From positions 1-38,426 of the forward strand of contig URRK01000001.1 of assembly GCA_900550315.1 (NCBI GenBank): 38,426 nucleotides of DNA. Direction: 5' to 3'. Position numbers and translations under genes: made by a program. A model generated the notes under the pieces. That model did no database searches. It worked only from the letters and a program-made list of their open reading frames with translations, and had not been told where the DNA came from. The stretch is from an uncultured Oscillospiraceae bacterium (GTDB lineage Bacteria > Bacillota > Clostridia > Oscillospirales > Acutalibacteraceae). Every line of letters starts with the position of its first letter. Position 1 is the first letter of the stretch. This document shows, piece by piece, positions 8,551-17,013 of the stretch.

Positions 8551-9636
8551 TTAACCCTGCCGGGTAATTTCACCGCTTTTCATACAAAAAACCGTGCCGT
8601 TTTTTAAGCCCTTAATGTTGCCGGGGTCGCAGCAGGTTAAAAAAACCTGCCAGCCTAAAATGTGGTTTAAAATAAAATCCTGCCGGTTTTCGTCCAGCTC
8701 GCTCATTACATCGTCTAACAGCACAATGGGGTACTCGCCGGTTAGCTTTTTAATTACCCGAACCTCCGAAAGCTTTAGGGCTAATGCAATGCTGCGGCGC
8801 TGCCCCTGCGAGCCAAAGCGCCGGGCGTCCCGCCCGTTCAGCAAAAAGGTTAAATCATCCCGGTGCGGACCAATTGAGGTGTTGCCGGTAAAAAGGTCGG
8901 CCTTGCGGCTGTTTTTGTAGGCCGCGGCCAGCTGTGCCGGCTCAAAGCCGTTTAAAACGGTGCTTTCGTAGTGTAAAACAAGCTGCTCCCGCCCGCCGGA
9001 AATACCGGCGTAAAGCTCGGGCACAACGGTTTCAAGCAGCTGCATATACCGCTGCCGGTGCCTTAAAACCTCGGCGGCACAGCCGGCCAAGGCCCACTCA
9101 AAATCGTCTAATAAATTCTCGCTTTGCGAAAAATATTTTAAGTCCCGCAAAACGCGGTTGCGCTGCTCAACCGCTTTTATATAGCTGCGCAGCGCCCGGT
9201 TGTAGGTAGGAAAAATTTGCCCAATGGCCGTGTCTAAAAATCGGCGGCGCATGGCCGGGGCGCCGTTTACCAGGTTTAAATCTAACGGCGAAAAAACAAT
9301 AGCGTAAAATTTGCCGGCCAGCTCGGCCGCCGAGCTTAACGGCTTGCCGCCGTATTCGGCCTGCCGTTTTGCTAACACGGTTATTTTGGCGGTTTTTTGC
9401 ACCTCGCCAAAAATGTAATCGCAGCTAATTTGCGCCTGCTCACGGTCAAAACCCTTTAGCTCGGCGTCCTTTGCCCCGCGAAAGCTTTTTGCCCCGCAAA
9501 AAAGCCAAAGTGCCTCTAACAAATTGGTTTTACCCTGGGCGTTTTCACCGTAAATAACGTTAATGCCCGGCTGCGGCAAAAAGGTTAGGCTGCTAAAGTT
9601 TCGAAACCCCGCAGCCGTTAGCTTTTCAACCGTCAT
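8551..9636 (-). CDS. recF: DNA replication and repair protein RecF
   Basis: A 361-aa SMC-like ATPase that helps load RecA at gapped DNA with RecO and RecR. Walker A is GENAQGKTNLLEA (about 31-43), the ABC-like signature is GSQGQRRSIALALKLSE, and Walker B is IVLLDDVMSELD near the C-terminus. Length fits the family (360-375 aa). The ATG overlaps the stop of yaaA by four bases (ATGA), so the two are translationally coupled within the dnaN-yaaA-recF unit. Confidence 0.96.
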   Translation of the reverse strand: MTVEKLTAAGFRNFSSLTFLPQPGINVIYGENAQGKTNLLEALWLFCGAKSFRGAKDAELKGFDREQAQISCDYIFGEVQKTAKITVLAKRQAEYGGKPLSSAAELAGKFYAIVFSPLDLNLVNGAPAMRRRFLDTAIGQIFPTYNRALRSYIKAVEQRNRVLRDLKYFSQSENLLDDFEWALAGCAAEVLRHRQRYMQLLETVVPELYAGISGGREQLVLHYESTVLNGFEPAQLAAAYKNSRKADLFTGNTSIGPHRDDLTFLLNGRDARRFGSQGQRRSIALALKLSEVRVIKKLTGEYPIVLLDDVMSELDENRQDFILNHILGWQVFLTCCDPGNIKGLKNGTVFCMKSGEITRQG

Positions 9637-9845
9637 TGGGTTACCTTAAACTGCTGCCCGGCAAAGGTAATTTCATCGCCGGGGTGCAGCTTTTTACCCC
9701 GCATGGTGCAAACGCTGCCGTTTACCAGCACTTCGCCCCCGGTAATAACAATTTTAGCGTGCCCGCCGGTTGCGCACACCCCACTAAGCTTTAAAAAACT
9801 ATCCAGCTTAATAAAATCGGTTGTAATTTTAATTTCTTTCATCAT
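9633..9845 (-). CDS. yaaA: S4-domain RNA-binding protein YaaA/RlbA
   Basis: A 70-aa protein consisting of one S4 RNA-binding domain: TDFIKLDSFLKLSGVCATGG, then the strand-turn KIVITGGEVLVNGSV and a final GDEITFAGQ. It matches the small YaaA protein always found between dnaN and recF in Firmicutes; work in B. subtilis links it to ribosome function. Both ends overlap neighbours by four bases (dnaN stop/yaaA start and yaaA stop/recF start), which indicates strict co-translation. Confidence 0.92.
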   Translation of the reverse strand: MMKEIKITTDFIKLDSFLKLSGVCATGGHAKIVITGGEVLVNGSVCTMRGKKLHPGDEITFAGQQFKVTQ

Positions 9846-10945
9846 TTTAAAATAATGGGCAATACCAAATAAAGGTAATCGTCCCCCTCCAGCGGCGTAA
9901 TAACGGCGGCAGCGTTTGGTCCGTTAAACCGCACCAAAACCTCGTCCTCCTCGGTTGCCTTTAGTGCGTCTAACAAATAGCGGTTGTTAAACCCAATTTC
10001 AAACTCGCTGCCCTTTAGCTCAATGTCGCAGCAATCGGTGGCGCGACCTACCGATGAGGTGCAGCTAAAGGTTAGGCAATCCTCGTTCAGCGCGCAGCGC
10101 ACCGGGCTTTTAATTTGGTCGTTTACAATAACCAGCGAAATCCGCTCAATAATTTCAATAATCTGCGGAACATTTATTTTAATTTCCTGCGCAAAGCTTT
10201 GCGGAATAGAGCGGCTGTAATCAATGTAGGCACCCTCTAACAGGCGGGAGGTTAAAATGTAACCGTCAATTTCAAAGCTAATGTTGCGGCTGCCAACCTT
10301 AATTACAATGCTTTGCTCTTCTTCGCCAATTATTTTAACCGCCTCGCTAATGGCGCGGCTGGAAACCACAAAGCTAATTTTTTCGCTGCTGTTAATTGCT
10401 TTTTTGCGAATGGCCAAGCGGTTGCCGTCAATAGCTACTACCTTTAGCTGCCCGTTTTCAATTTCAAAATCAAGGCCGGTTAATATGGGGCGGGTGCCCT
10501 CCATTTGCGCGGCGGCAAAGCTGGTTTGCCGTACCATGCTTTTTAAATCCTCAGAAGAAAGCGTAACCGTTTTGTACTCAGCAACATTCGGCATTTCGGG
10601 AAAATCCTCCGACGCCATGCCCATAATGTCAAACACGGCGGCCCCGCAGGAAATGTGGCAAACCAAATGGTCGTCGGTTTGCAGCTGAATGGTGGTGCCG
10701 CGCACCTTGCGAATAATTTCAAATAAAATGCGGGCGCTAATTACAATGTCCCCTTGCTCGCTGCAAACAATGGGTAATTCTTTTTTCATGCTAATTTCCA
10801 TGTTGTAGGCCATTAGGGTTAGCTTGCCCTCCTCGGCGGAGAGCAGCACTCCCTCTAAAATCGGCAGCGAGGCCCTGGGGGTTACCGCGCGCTGCAAATT
10901 GGAAAGCGCGTTGACTAATAATTCGCGTTCTACTGAGATTTTCAT
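9842..10945 (-). CDS. dnaN: DNA polymerase III beta subunit (sliding clamp)
   Basis: A 367-aa clamp protein that dimerises into the ring tethering DNA polymerase III. Three consecutive clamp repeats of about 120 aa are recognisable, ending in EGDDYLYLVLPI, the usual C-terminal strand. The start has AGAGGGA eight bases upstream. It lies downstream of dnaA after a 262-bp gap that holds the DnaA-box-like sites. A possible own promoter with extended -10 (TGC-TATAAA on the minus strand near 10975) has a poor -35, so dnaN may be read both from dnaA and locally. Confidence 0.97.
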   Translation of the reverse strand: MKISVERELLVNALSNLQRAVTPRASLPILEGVLLSAEEGKLTLMAYNMEISMKKELPIVCSEQGDIVISARILFEIIRKVRGTTIQLQTDDHLVCHISCGAAVFDIMGMASEDFPEMPNVAEYKTVTLSSEDLKSMVRQTSFAAAQMEGTRPILTGLDFEIENGQLKVVAIDGNRLAIRKKAINSSEKISFVVSSRAISEAVKIIGEEEQSIVIKVGSRNISFEIDGYILTSRLLEGAYIDYSRSIPQSFAQEIKINVPQIIEIIERISLVIVNDQIKSPVRCALNEDCLTFSCTSSVGRATDCCDIELKGSEFEIGFNNRYLLDALKATEEDEVLVRFNGPNAAAVITPLEGDDYLYLVLPIILK

Positions 10946-11069
10946 GAAAAAAGTCCCTCTATTCTTTTATTAATTTATAGCAGTAATCTTATAGGAGGTT
11001 GAAATGTTTATAACCTAAAATTTTGCCTTTAATCAGCCAAAATTCGGGCAAAAGTTATCAGCCCTCTTG

Positions 11070-11160
11070 GGTGAATAAAAAGTGGATAATTTAAATAACT
11101 TTTAGTTATAAACCGGGCGGTGCATAACCCGAATGTTTGTAAACCGAAAAAGGTTGATAA
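11070..11160 (-). other. Cluster of DnaA-box-like 9-mers; candidate oriC element
   Basis: Four sites in the same orientation on the minus strand resemble the DnaA box TTATNCACA: TTATTCACC (11070-11078), TTATCCACT (11081-11089), TTATGCACC (11119-11127) and the weaker TTATCAACC (11152-11160). An AT-rich tract follows at 11160-11200. In B. subtilis and C. difficile the dnaA-dnaN gap is one of the two origin sub-regions and holds the unwinding site, so this is the best origin candidate here. Confidence 0.6.
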
Positions 11161-11207
11161 CTTTTTTAAAAATTTAATACAAATAGTAAAAAAATCGGTT
11201 GGTAAAA

Positions 11208-12542
11208 TCAGTCGGTCTGCAGGTTTTTAATAATGTCCTCAATCAGCTCTTTGTCAAACGGGTTTTTCTTTAAATGGTCCTCAATTTTTTGCACATTGTG
11301 CAGCACGGTGGCGTGGTCCTTGCCAAAGCTTTCGCCAATTGCTTTGTAGGAAAGCTCAGTGGTCTCCCGCGCTATGTACATGGCAACCTGCCGCGCAAAG
11401 GCAATTTGGGCCGTTTTGCGTTTGGAGATAATGTCGCTTTCCGAAACGTTAAAGGTGGTAGAAACCTCTGAAATAATCTCCTCAATTTTAATGGGCTCGG
11501 GCGTGTTGTCGCTAATAATGTCGCGAATAAAGGTTTGCGTAATGGCAATGGTGGGGGTTTTGCCCTGCAGGGTAATGTAGGCGTGCAGCTTTTTTACAAC
11601 GCCCTCTAACTGCCGGGTGTTCATTTTAATGTGCTCGGCAATAAAGTAAATAATGTTTTCGTCTAAATTAATTTTTAAAAGCTCGGCCTTGGCGCGAACA
11701 ATGCCAACCCGGGTTTCAAAATCCGGCGGCGTAATGTCCGAAATCAGGCCGCTTTCAAACCGGGAGCGAATTCGTTCGTCTAAAACTTTAATATCCTTCG
11801 GTGGGCGGTCGCTGGTAACAACAATTTGCTTGTTTTCGTGCAGCAGGGCGTCAAAGGTGTTAAAAAATTCCTCCTGCGTAGATTCCTTGCCCGCAATGAA
11901 CTGAATATCATCCATTAATAAAACATCTACCGTGCGAAAACGGTTGCGAAAATCGGCCAACGACTGTATGCCAAGCTTGCCTTCGTTAATGCATTTAATA
12001 AAAATGTTGGTAAAATCCTCGCCGCGAATGTATTCAACCTTTTTGTTGGGATAATTTTTTGCAATTTGATTTTTAATGGCAAACAACAGGTGGGTTTTGC
12101 CAACGCCCGAATTGCCGTAAATAACCAGGGGGTTGTAATCGGTGGCGGGGTGGTCGGCTACCGCCATGGCCGCCGCGTGCGCGTACCGGTTAGAGGAGCC
12201 TACAATAAAATTATCAAAGGTAAAGTGCGATTCAAACGAGCCCTCGCTTTTGTCGCTCGGCAGCTGAATTTTTACACTGTTGCGCTCTTGGTAAATAAGC
12301 TCAAACCGCACCGGAATACCAATAATATCGTTCAGGGCGCTTTCAATTTTTTCAATAAAGGTGCTTTCAAAAATGCTGCGCTTGTATTCCGAGTAAATTG
12401 AGGCCTTAAAAACCCCGTCTTTAAACTCTAAGGGTACAATGTCGGCAAACCAAACATTGTAGGCAACCTCGGTAATCATTCCCTGCTCAATACATTCGTC
12501 ACAGGCAGCTTTCCACATATCGTTAATGGATTCTATTTGCAT
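11208..12542 (-). CDS. dnaA: Chromosomal replication initiator protein DnaA
   Basis: A 444-aa AAA+ initiator that binds DnaA boxes and opens the origin. Domain I is residues 1-85, with a short linker domain II. Domain III has Walker A YGNSGVGKTHLL, Walker B VLLMDDIQF and the arginine-finger region RIRSRFESGL. Domain IV ends with the DNA-binding signature FGKDHATVLHNVQKI. Length is normal for Clostridia. The ribosome site AAAGGA is about 12 bases before the ATG, slightly far. A good promoter lies at 12730-12758. Confidence 0.98.
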   Translation of the reverse strand: MQIESINDMWKAACDECIEQGMITEVAYNVWFADIVPLEFKDGVFKASIYSEYKRSIFESTFIEKIESALNDIIGIPVRFELIYQERNSVKIQLPSDKSEGSFESHFTFDNFIVGSSNRYAHAAAMAVADHPATDYNPLVIYGNSGVGKTHLLFAIKNQIAKNYPNKKVEYIRGEDFTNIFIKCINEGKLGIQSLADFRNRFRTVDVLLMDDIQFIAGKESTQEEFFNTFDALLHENKQIVVTSDRPPKDIKVLDERIRSRFESGLISDITPPDFETRVGIVRAKAELLKINLDENIIYFIAEHIKMNTRQLEGVVKKLHAYITLQGKTPTIAITQTFIRDIISDNTPEPIKIEEIISEVSTTFNVSESDIISKRKTAQIAFARQVAMYIARETTELSYKAIGESFGKDHATVLHNVQKIEDHLKKNPFDKELIEDIIKNLQTD

Positions 12543-13182
12543 GTAGCGTTAAAGTCCTTTCTTTTTAAATACCGTGGCGGCAAATAGGGCGTTAAAATTA
12601 AAAATAAACCCCAAAACCGCAGGGCCTTTTTAAATTTTGCGCTTGCCCCGCTAACCTAAACAAAACCGTTTTTACCCCGGCCGGGCACAAAAAAATGCCG
12701 CTTTTTTTACCGCATAAATATACTACTCTATTCTACCATAAAATTGCAATAAATACAAGCATTTTAGCGGTTATTTTTACCCAAAAAAGGGTAAATTTTA
12801 AATAGGCCGGCAAGGGGTAAACGCCGTGCGCCAAAGCGGGGTTTACAAAGCTTTGTAAATTATTATACCAACACTTTAAAAATTTGCCCCCCAGTGTTAA
12901 AAACGGCAGCACTGCTTCGGGGAGTATTAAAAAATTAAGGTTTTCAGTGCGGCAACGGGTTTATTTAAAAAATAAGGGTGGCAGCCTAAAAAAGGGCTTT
13001 ATAAGTATAAACGCGGTTTAGGTGGGTTAAGGGCAACCTTTGTTAGCCTAAATTTAGCGCGCAGCCAAGCTCCGCACAAAATCCCGCGCCCCAAAAGTGC
13101 AAAAATTTGGTTTAAATTATAGCCGCCCGTTTAACGGGCATTTTGCACCATTATTCTTAGCCTTTTCCAAAGCCGGCTAAAT
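12543..13182. other. Gap upstream of dnaA without a gene
   Basis: This 640-base AT-rich stretch holds the dnaA promoter and leader, a TTTACCC/GGGTAAA inverted repeat (12776-12782 and 12789-12795), an AACACT/AGTGTT pair (about 12869-12897) and a GCCCG/CGGGC palindrome near 13125-13139. No TTATNCACA box with fewer than two mismatches was found on either strand. The rpmH-rnpA genes that usually precede dnaA in Firmicutes are absent. Confidence 0.6.
12730..12758 (-). promoter_or_regulatory. Promoter of dnaA
   Basis: Minus-strand TTGTAT (12753-12758), a 17-bp spacer and TAGAAT (12730-12735), with TGG before it forming an extended -10. The predicted start lies near 12723, giving a leader of about 180 nt. 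Confidence 0.75.
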
Positions 13183-13183
13183 T

Positions 13184-13220
13184 AAAAAAACGCCAACCGG
13201 GCATTTTTTTGCCCGGTTGG
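13184..13220 (-). terminator. Terminator of the Gld-type ABC operon
   Basis: A perfect 10-bp stem CCAACCGGGC/GCCCGGTTGG (13193-13202 and 13211-13220), with an 8-base loop, is followed on the minus strand by a T run (13184-13190). It insulates dnaA from the upstream operon. Confidence 0.92.
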
Positions 13221-13270
13221 CTGAATAAAATTAAATGATGCAAAAGATGTGCCTTAAGCGCAATTAAAAT

Positions 13271-15145
13271 TTAAGCGGCGTCGGGAATGCCCTTGCCCTC
13301 CATAACATATTGCACATAATTGGTAAGGCTTTCGTAAATTGAGGAGCTGATAACGCCGTATTTCTCGCCGTTAATTTCAAGCATATAGCGCCGCTCCGAC
13401 TGTTTGTAAAGCTTAATAACAAAGGCTTTGCTGCCGTCGCGCGGCTTTAGCTGCGCGGTGTAGGCTGCGGTGGCGGCGCAGCTTTCGTTATTCTCGGTTG
13501 GCGAAAGGGTAACCAAATACTGGTAGTAGGCGCTCAGCAGCGAATCGTCTACGGCGGCCCCGTTAGAGGTTACCGTCATTTTTTCTTCCTTTTCGTCGTA
13601 AGCAATATCAAAGCTGTAATCCTTGCCGCCGGCGTTAATTTTAATGTTCGAAAAATCTTTTAAATACTCTAAAAACGCGTACTGGTTGTACAGGTCGGCC
13701 TCGCGTTTATCTAACATAGAAAGCGCCTCGGCCGTTACGGCGTAAACGGCGTTTCTGCCGTCTACCGTTACGGCGTAGTAATTTTTTTCTTTGTCGTACA
13801 GCTTTGCGCGAACCGTTACGCTGTTTTCGGCGTATTTTAAGGTTACAACCGCGTCGGGCGCGTTTAACCCGTAGGCGGTAATATCGGCCTTGGTGGGGGC
13901 TAATTTGTAGGTGTCAATTGCTACTAAGCCGTCGGCCAAAATGCCCAGCATGGCCGTGGCGTTATCCTCGTTTGCGTAGCGCACCTTGCTGCCAACCTTA
14001 ATTTGGTATTTTGCCATTTTGTTGCTGGTGGCGGTAAGGGTAATGGGGTTGGGGTAGTAGCTGCCCGAAAGGGTAATGGTATCAAACCCGGTAAGCTTGG
14101 TGTCGTCCTCCCCAAAATATTTGCTTTCCGAAGACTTTGCGTCATCCTTAGAAGGGGCGGTAACAATAACCGTGTTGGCCAGTTTTTCGGGCGTGGTGTT
14201 AACCTTTTCAACCGTGCCGGCCGCAACCAGGTAAACGCCCTCTACCCCGCTTACCTTGGTGTAGTAGCCGCTGCCGTCGGGGCTTAGGCTGCCAAAGCTA
14301 ATGGTGTAGTTTTCGGCCGCGTTTTGCAGGGTAACCTCTACCGTAACGGCCGGGTCGTTTAACCCGTAATCTAAACTTAAATCGGTCATTTTCCGGGTTG
14401 CGTACAGCGCGCTGCAAGAGTCGGCTACCGCGTTAATCGAGCTGTCGGCAATCAGGGCGGGGTCGTAGCCCTCTAAGCTCCAGGCAACGGTTTTTTCCGC
14501 CTCGCCCGAGGAGGCCGCGCTACTGCTGCTTTCGGTTAAAGAGCCATGAAACACCAAGGTTTTGTTTTTGGTTTTAACGGTAATTTTGCGCAGGTCGGTT
14601 GCCGTTACCTCTTTAATTTTAATAGAGGGGGTGGTGGTTTCCTCTTTTTCACTGTTTAAATTCGGCAAAAACTTAACGGCCGCAAAAACCCCGGCCCCTA
14701 AAACAATGGCCGCTGCAATTAAAATTAAAATAATGTTGCGGCGGCGCTTTTTGCCGCTTATTGTTTTTTTTGGTTTTTCGGCCAGCTCGCTTTTGGTAAA
14801 AATGGTAGAGCCCTGCAGCTCCGGCTCGTTGGCGTCCCCCTCAGCCGGGGTTTCATTCTCAGCCGGGGTTTCATTCTCAGTCGAGGTTTCATTCTCAGCC
14901 GAGGTTTCATTCTCAGCCGAGGTTTCATTCTCAGCCGAGTTTTCATTCTCAGTCGAGGTTTCCCCCTCTGCGGGGGCGGCGCTTTCTGTCGGTGCCTTTT
15001 TTGGTAAAATTTCGGGTTCGGCCGCCAAATTTTTTTCAACCTCCGGCCCGGCCGGGGGGGTTACGCTTTCCCCGGCGGCTGGGGCCGCGGCGTTTTCCGG
15101 CTCCTGCCCGGGCTGCAAATTAGGTTGCTCGTTAAAAGAACTCAA
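13271..15145 (-). CDS. DUF4340 domain membrane-anchored protein of a Gld-type ABC locus
   Basis: A 624-aa protein. I start it at TTG 15145, which has AAGGAGG eight bases upstream; the longer reading would run into the previous gene. Residues 1-120 are acidic and low complexity, with hexapeptide repeats of type SAENET/PAENET coded by seven 18-bp DNA units. A Lys/Arg stretch (KKRRR) leads into a single membrane helix (about 137-160: IILILIAAAIVLGAGVFAAV). The large external part is repeated beta-rich DUF4340 sequence (LTGFDTITLSG, YGLNAPDAVVTLKYA). DUF4340 genes often follow GldG-like genes; the proteins are thought to be accessory to the transporter, substrate unknown. Confidence 0.85.
   Translation of the reverse strand: MSSFNEQPNLQPGQEPENAAAPAAGESVTPPAGPEVEKNLAAEPEILPKKAPTESAAPAEGETSTENENSAENETSAENETSAENETSTENETPAENETPAEGDANEPELQGSTIFTKSELAEKPKKTISGKKRRRNIILILIAAAIVLGAGVFAAVKFLPNLNSEKEETTTPSIKIKEVTATDLRKITVKTKNKTLVFHGSLTESSSSAASSGEAEKTVAWSLEGYDPALIADSSINAVADSCSALYATRKMTDLSLDYGLNDPAVTVEVTLQNAAENYTISFGSLSPDGSGYYTKVSGVEGVYLVAAGTVEKVNTTPEKLANTVIVTAPSKDDAKSSESKYFGEDDTKLTGFDTITLSGSYYPNPITLTATSNKMAKYQIKVGSKVRYANEDNATAMLGILADGLVAIDTYKLAPTKADITAYGLNAPDAVVTLKYAENSVTVRAKLYDKEKNYYAVTVDGRNAVYAVTAEALSMLDKREADLYNQYAFLEYLKDFSNIKINAGGKDYSFDIAYDEKEEKMTVTSNGAAVDDSLLSAYYQYLVTLSPTENNESCAATAAYTAQLKPRDGSKAFVIKLYKQSERRYMLEINGEKYGVISSSIYESLTNYVQYVMEGKGIPDAA
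14841..14966 (-). repeat. Seven tandem 18-bp in-frame repeats
   Basis: Seven contiguous 18-bp units, plus-strand form TCAGCCGAGGTTTCATTC, differ at only one to four positions. They code for the six-residue (S/T/P)(A/T)ENE(T/N) repeats in the cytoplasmic tail of the DUF4340 protein. Near identity suggests recent slippage or recombination and copy number that may vary between strains. Confidence 0.95.
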
Positions 15146-15165
15146 GGTAATATCCTCCTTAATTC

Positions 15166-16998
15166 TTAATGCTTGGCCTTGCGGTAAATCCAAACGCTAA
15201 TACCGGCAACCAGCATGGCAATGGGCACAATGTAAAGGGTAATAGCCGTTACCGTGTTGTGCTGGGAATCGGTTAAAGAAACGGTGTAGGCCCCGGTTGT
15301 TTTGGGTAAAAAGTACATAGAGGAGCCGTTGCGGCCGCTGCTGATGTTGACTACATTAATGGCAAAATCTAAATTGCCAACATCGTTGTAATTGCTCCAG
15401 GAGGAGGCAATAAAGTCGGAGCTGCCAAAGTAGCCAACGTAGCTGGTCTGCTCGTCGTAATTGTTGTTATACGCAACATCCGCCGTTAGCATAATTAACG
15501 GAATGGCCTGCTTTTTCTCGGACGACGGGGGCGTGTATCCGCCGCTGGTGCCCTTGGGGGCTAAAACGGCCGTTTCGTTGGTTTTCATTAAAATGTGCGA
15601 GGTACGGGTGTCCTTTTCCTCAAACAGCTGCTGCAAAGCAATGTTTTTGGCGCAGTAGTAGTAAAGCTTAGAATCGTTTACGCCTTTGGTCAGGTCGTCC
15701 TCGTTGTTTACCAGCATAATCGAATCGTCAAAGCGGTATTTGCTGTCGGTCTCGTAAGCCATGGCGTCCTGCACACCAATGCCCCACTCCTCCATAAACT
15801 CGTTTAAATTGGGGGTGGCGGGGGAGGCGGTGCTGCCAAACACCAAAAAGCTTTTGCCCTTTTTGCCGTCGTTGTTTAAAAAAGCATCCATTAATTTCAG
15901 CTCGGTGCCGTCTAAGTCAGAGGTGGGCTTAACCAGCAAAACAAGGTTTACATCTTTTAACGCGTCGGCGGTAATTTTGCCGCTGATTTCGGTAATCTCG
16001 TAATTGTATTCGCCAAGGGCGGCGGTTAGGGTGGCGGCGTCCTCCTTAGAGCCGTGGCCGGTAAGCAGCGCCACCTTGGCCTTGTTGCTGGAGGCCACCG
16101 TGTAAATGGCACCCGAAAGCTTGCTTTCAATGTTCGAGGCCGAAATGGTGTAGTACCCGTAGCCGTAAGCGGCCCCGCCGTTCGAGGCGTCATACAGCTC
16201 GTAAACATCTTTAAAGGTAATTACTGTGCTTAATTTTTCGCCGTTCCGGTTGGCCGAAACAATAATGTCCCCGTACGAAATTTGGGTGTTGCTGCCGCTT
16301 TCCAGCGCGTCAAAATCCGGGCTTTGCGGGTCTACGTAACGCACCTTAATGTGGCTGTTGTACTTGTTGTAGCTTTCTACCATGGTAACCGTTTGGTTAA
16401 AGTAGTTGTAGGGGGTGTTGTTTTCCTGCACATAGTAGGTGTTGTAGGCGTAGTTTATCATGTCGGCGCCGGTGTAGCTGTCCCGCGGGGCGCAAACCGT
16501 AACGGTAACGTCGCTGGTAATGCTTTTAATAAAATTAATATTCTCCTGCGTTAGGGAGTTGGAATTGTCGGTGGTAACATCCAGCGTGGTGGGCAGCTTG
16601 TTGGCAATAACGGCCGAAACAACATTTACCAAAATTAAAACGGCCAGCAAAATAGCGCCCGAAAGGATCATAAAGGTGCTGCGCTTGGCAAAGTTTACAT
16701 TTTTTAGCTTTTTGCCCTTTTTAGCCTTTTTGGCTGCCTTTTCAGCGGCTTTTTCGGCTTTACTGTTGGTCTTTTCGTTTTTTTCAGCCTTTTCGGTTTT
16801 TTCCTCGGCCGCCTCAGCCTTGGTTTCAGCCGCCTCAGCCTTGGTTTCAGCCGCCTCAGCCTTGGTTTCAAACGCCTCAGCCTTGGTTTCAAACGCCTCA
16901 GCCTTGGTTTCGGCCGCAGCGGCCTTTAATTCCTCCGGCACGGCGGCGTTTAGCTGCTGCGCGTTATTTTCGGCGTTTTGTAAATTCTTTTCATCCAT
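15166..16998 (-). CDS. GldG-like ABC transporter component
   Basis: A 610-aa protein like the GldG/ABC-2-associated family. Residues 1-100 are cytoplasmic, very rich in Ala/Glu/Lys with five heptad-like ETKAEA(A/F) repeats then KAEKAAEKAAKKAKKGKK. A membrane helix follows (about 109-133). The external region has the GldG pattern of a Rossmann-like glutamine-amidotransferase-type fold (KVALLTGHGSKE, LVLLVKPTSDLDGTEL). A second helix lies at the C-terminus (LYIVPIAMLVAGISVWIY) ending in RKAKH. GGAGGT is eight bases before ATG. It lies 15 bases after the permease gene and 20 before the DUF4340 gene. In Bacteroidetes GldAFG supports gliding; no gliding role should be assumed here. Confidence 0.87.
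   Translation of the reverse strand: MDEKNLQNAENNAQQLNAAVPEELKAAAAETKAEAFETKAEAFETKAEAAETKAEAAETKAEAAEEKTEKAEKNEKTNSKAEKAAEKAAKKAKKGKKLKNVNFAKRSTFMILSGAILLAVLILVNVVSAVIANKLPTTLDVTTDNSNSLTQENINFIKSITSDVTVTVCAPRDSYTGADMINYAYNTYYVQENNTPYNYFNQTVTMVESYNKYNSHIKVRYVDPQSPDFDALESGSNTQISYGDIIVSANRNGEKLSTVITFKDVYELYDASNGGAAYGYGYYTISASNIESKLSGAIYTVASSNKAKVALLTGHGSKEDAATLTAALGEYNYEITEISGKITADALKDVNLVLLVKPTSDLDGTELKLMDAFLNNDGKKGKSFLVFGSTASPATPNLNEFMEEWGIGVQDAMAYETDSKYRFDDSIMLVNNEDDLTKGVNDSKLYYYCAKNIALQQLFEEKDTRTSHILMKTNETAVLAPKGTSGGYTPPSSEKKQAIPLIMLTADVAYNNNYDEQTSYVGYFGSSDFIASSWSNYNDVGNLDFAINVVNISSGRNGSSMYFLPKTTGAYTVSLTDSQHNTVTAITLYIVPIAMLVAGISVWIYRKAKH
16811..16915 (-). repeat. Five tandem 21-bp in-frame repeats
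   Basis: Five contiguous 21-bp units of plus-strand form GCCTCAGCCTTGGTTTCAGCC, with CAGCC or CAAAC or CGGCC endings. They code for seven-residue ETKAEA(A/F) repeats that should form a charged helix in the GldG-like protein's cytoplasmic tail. Confidence 0.95.
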
Positions 16999-17013
16999 TC
17001 TTCGGCACCTCCC

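Noticed and set aside
12720..12745. DnaA-trio element near the dnaA promoter (three TAG on the minus strand)
   Set aside because: The TAG triplets are 5 bases apart, not 3, and no DnaA box adjoins; they are explained by the -10 region.
14562..15200. 212-codon plus-strand frame rich in SVEVSFSAE repeats
   Set aside because: It is the reverse reading of the 18-bp repeats in the DUF4340 gene and has no start signal.
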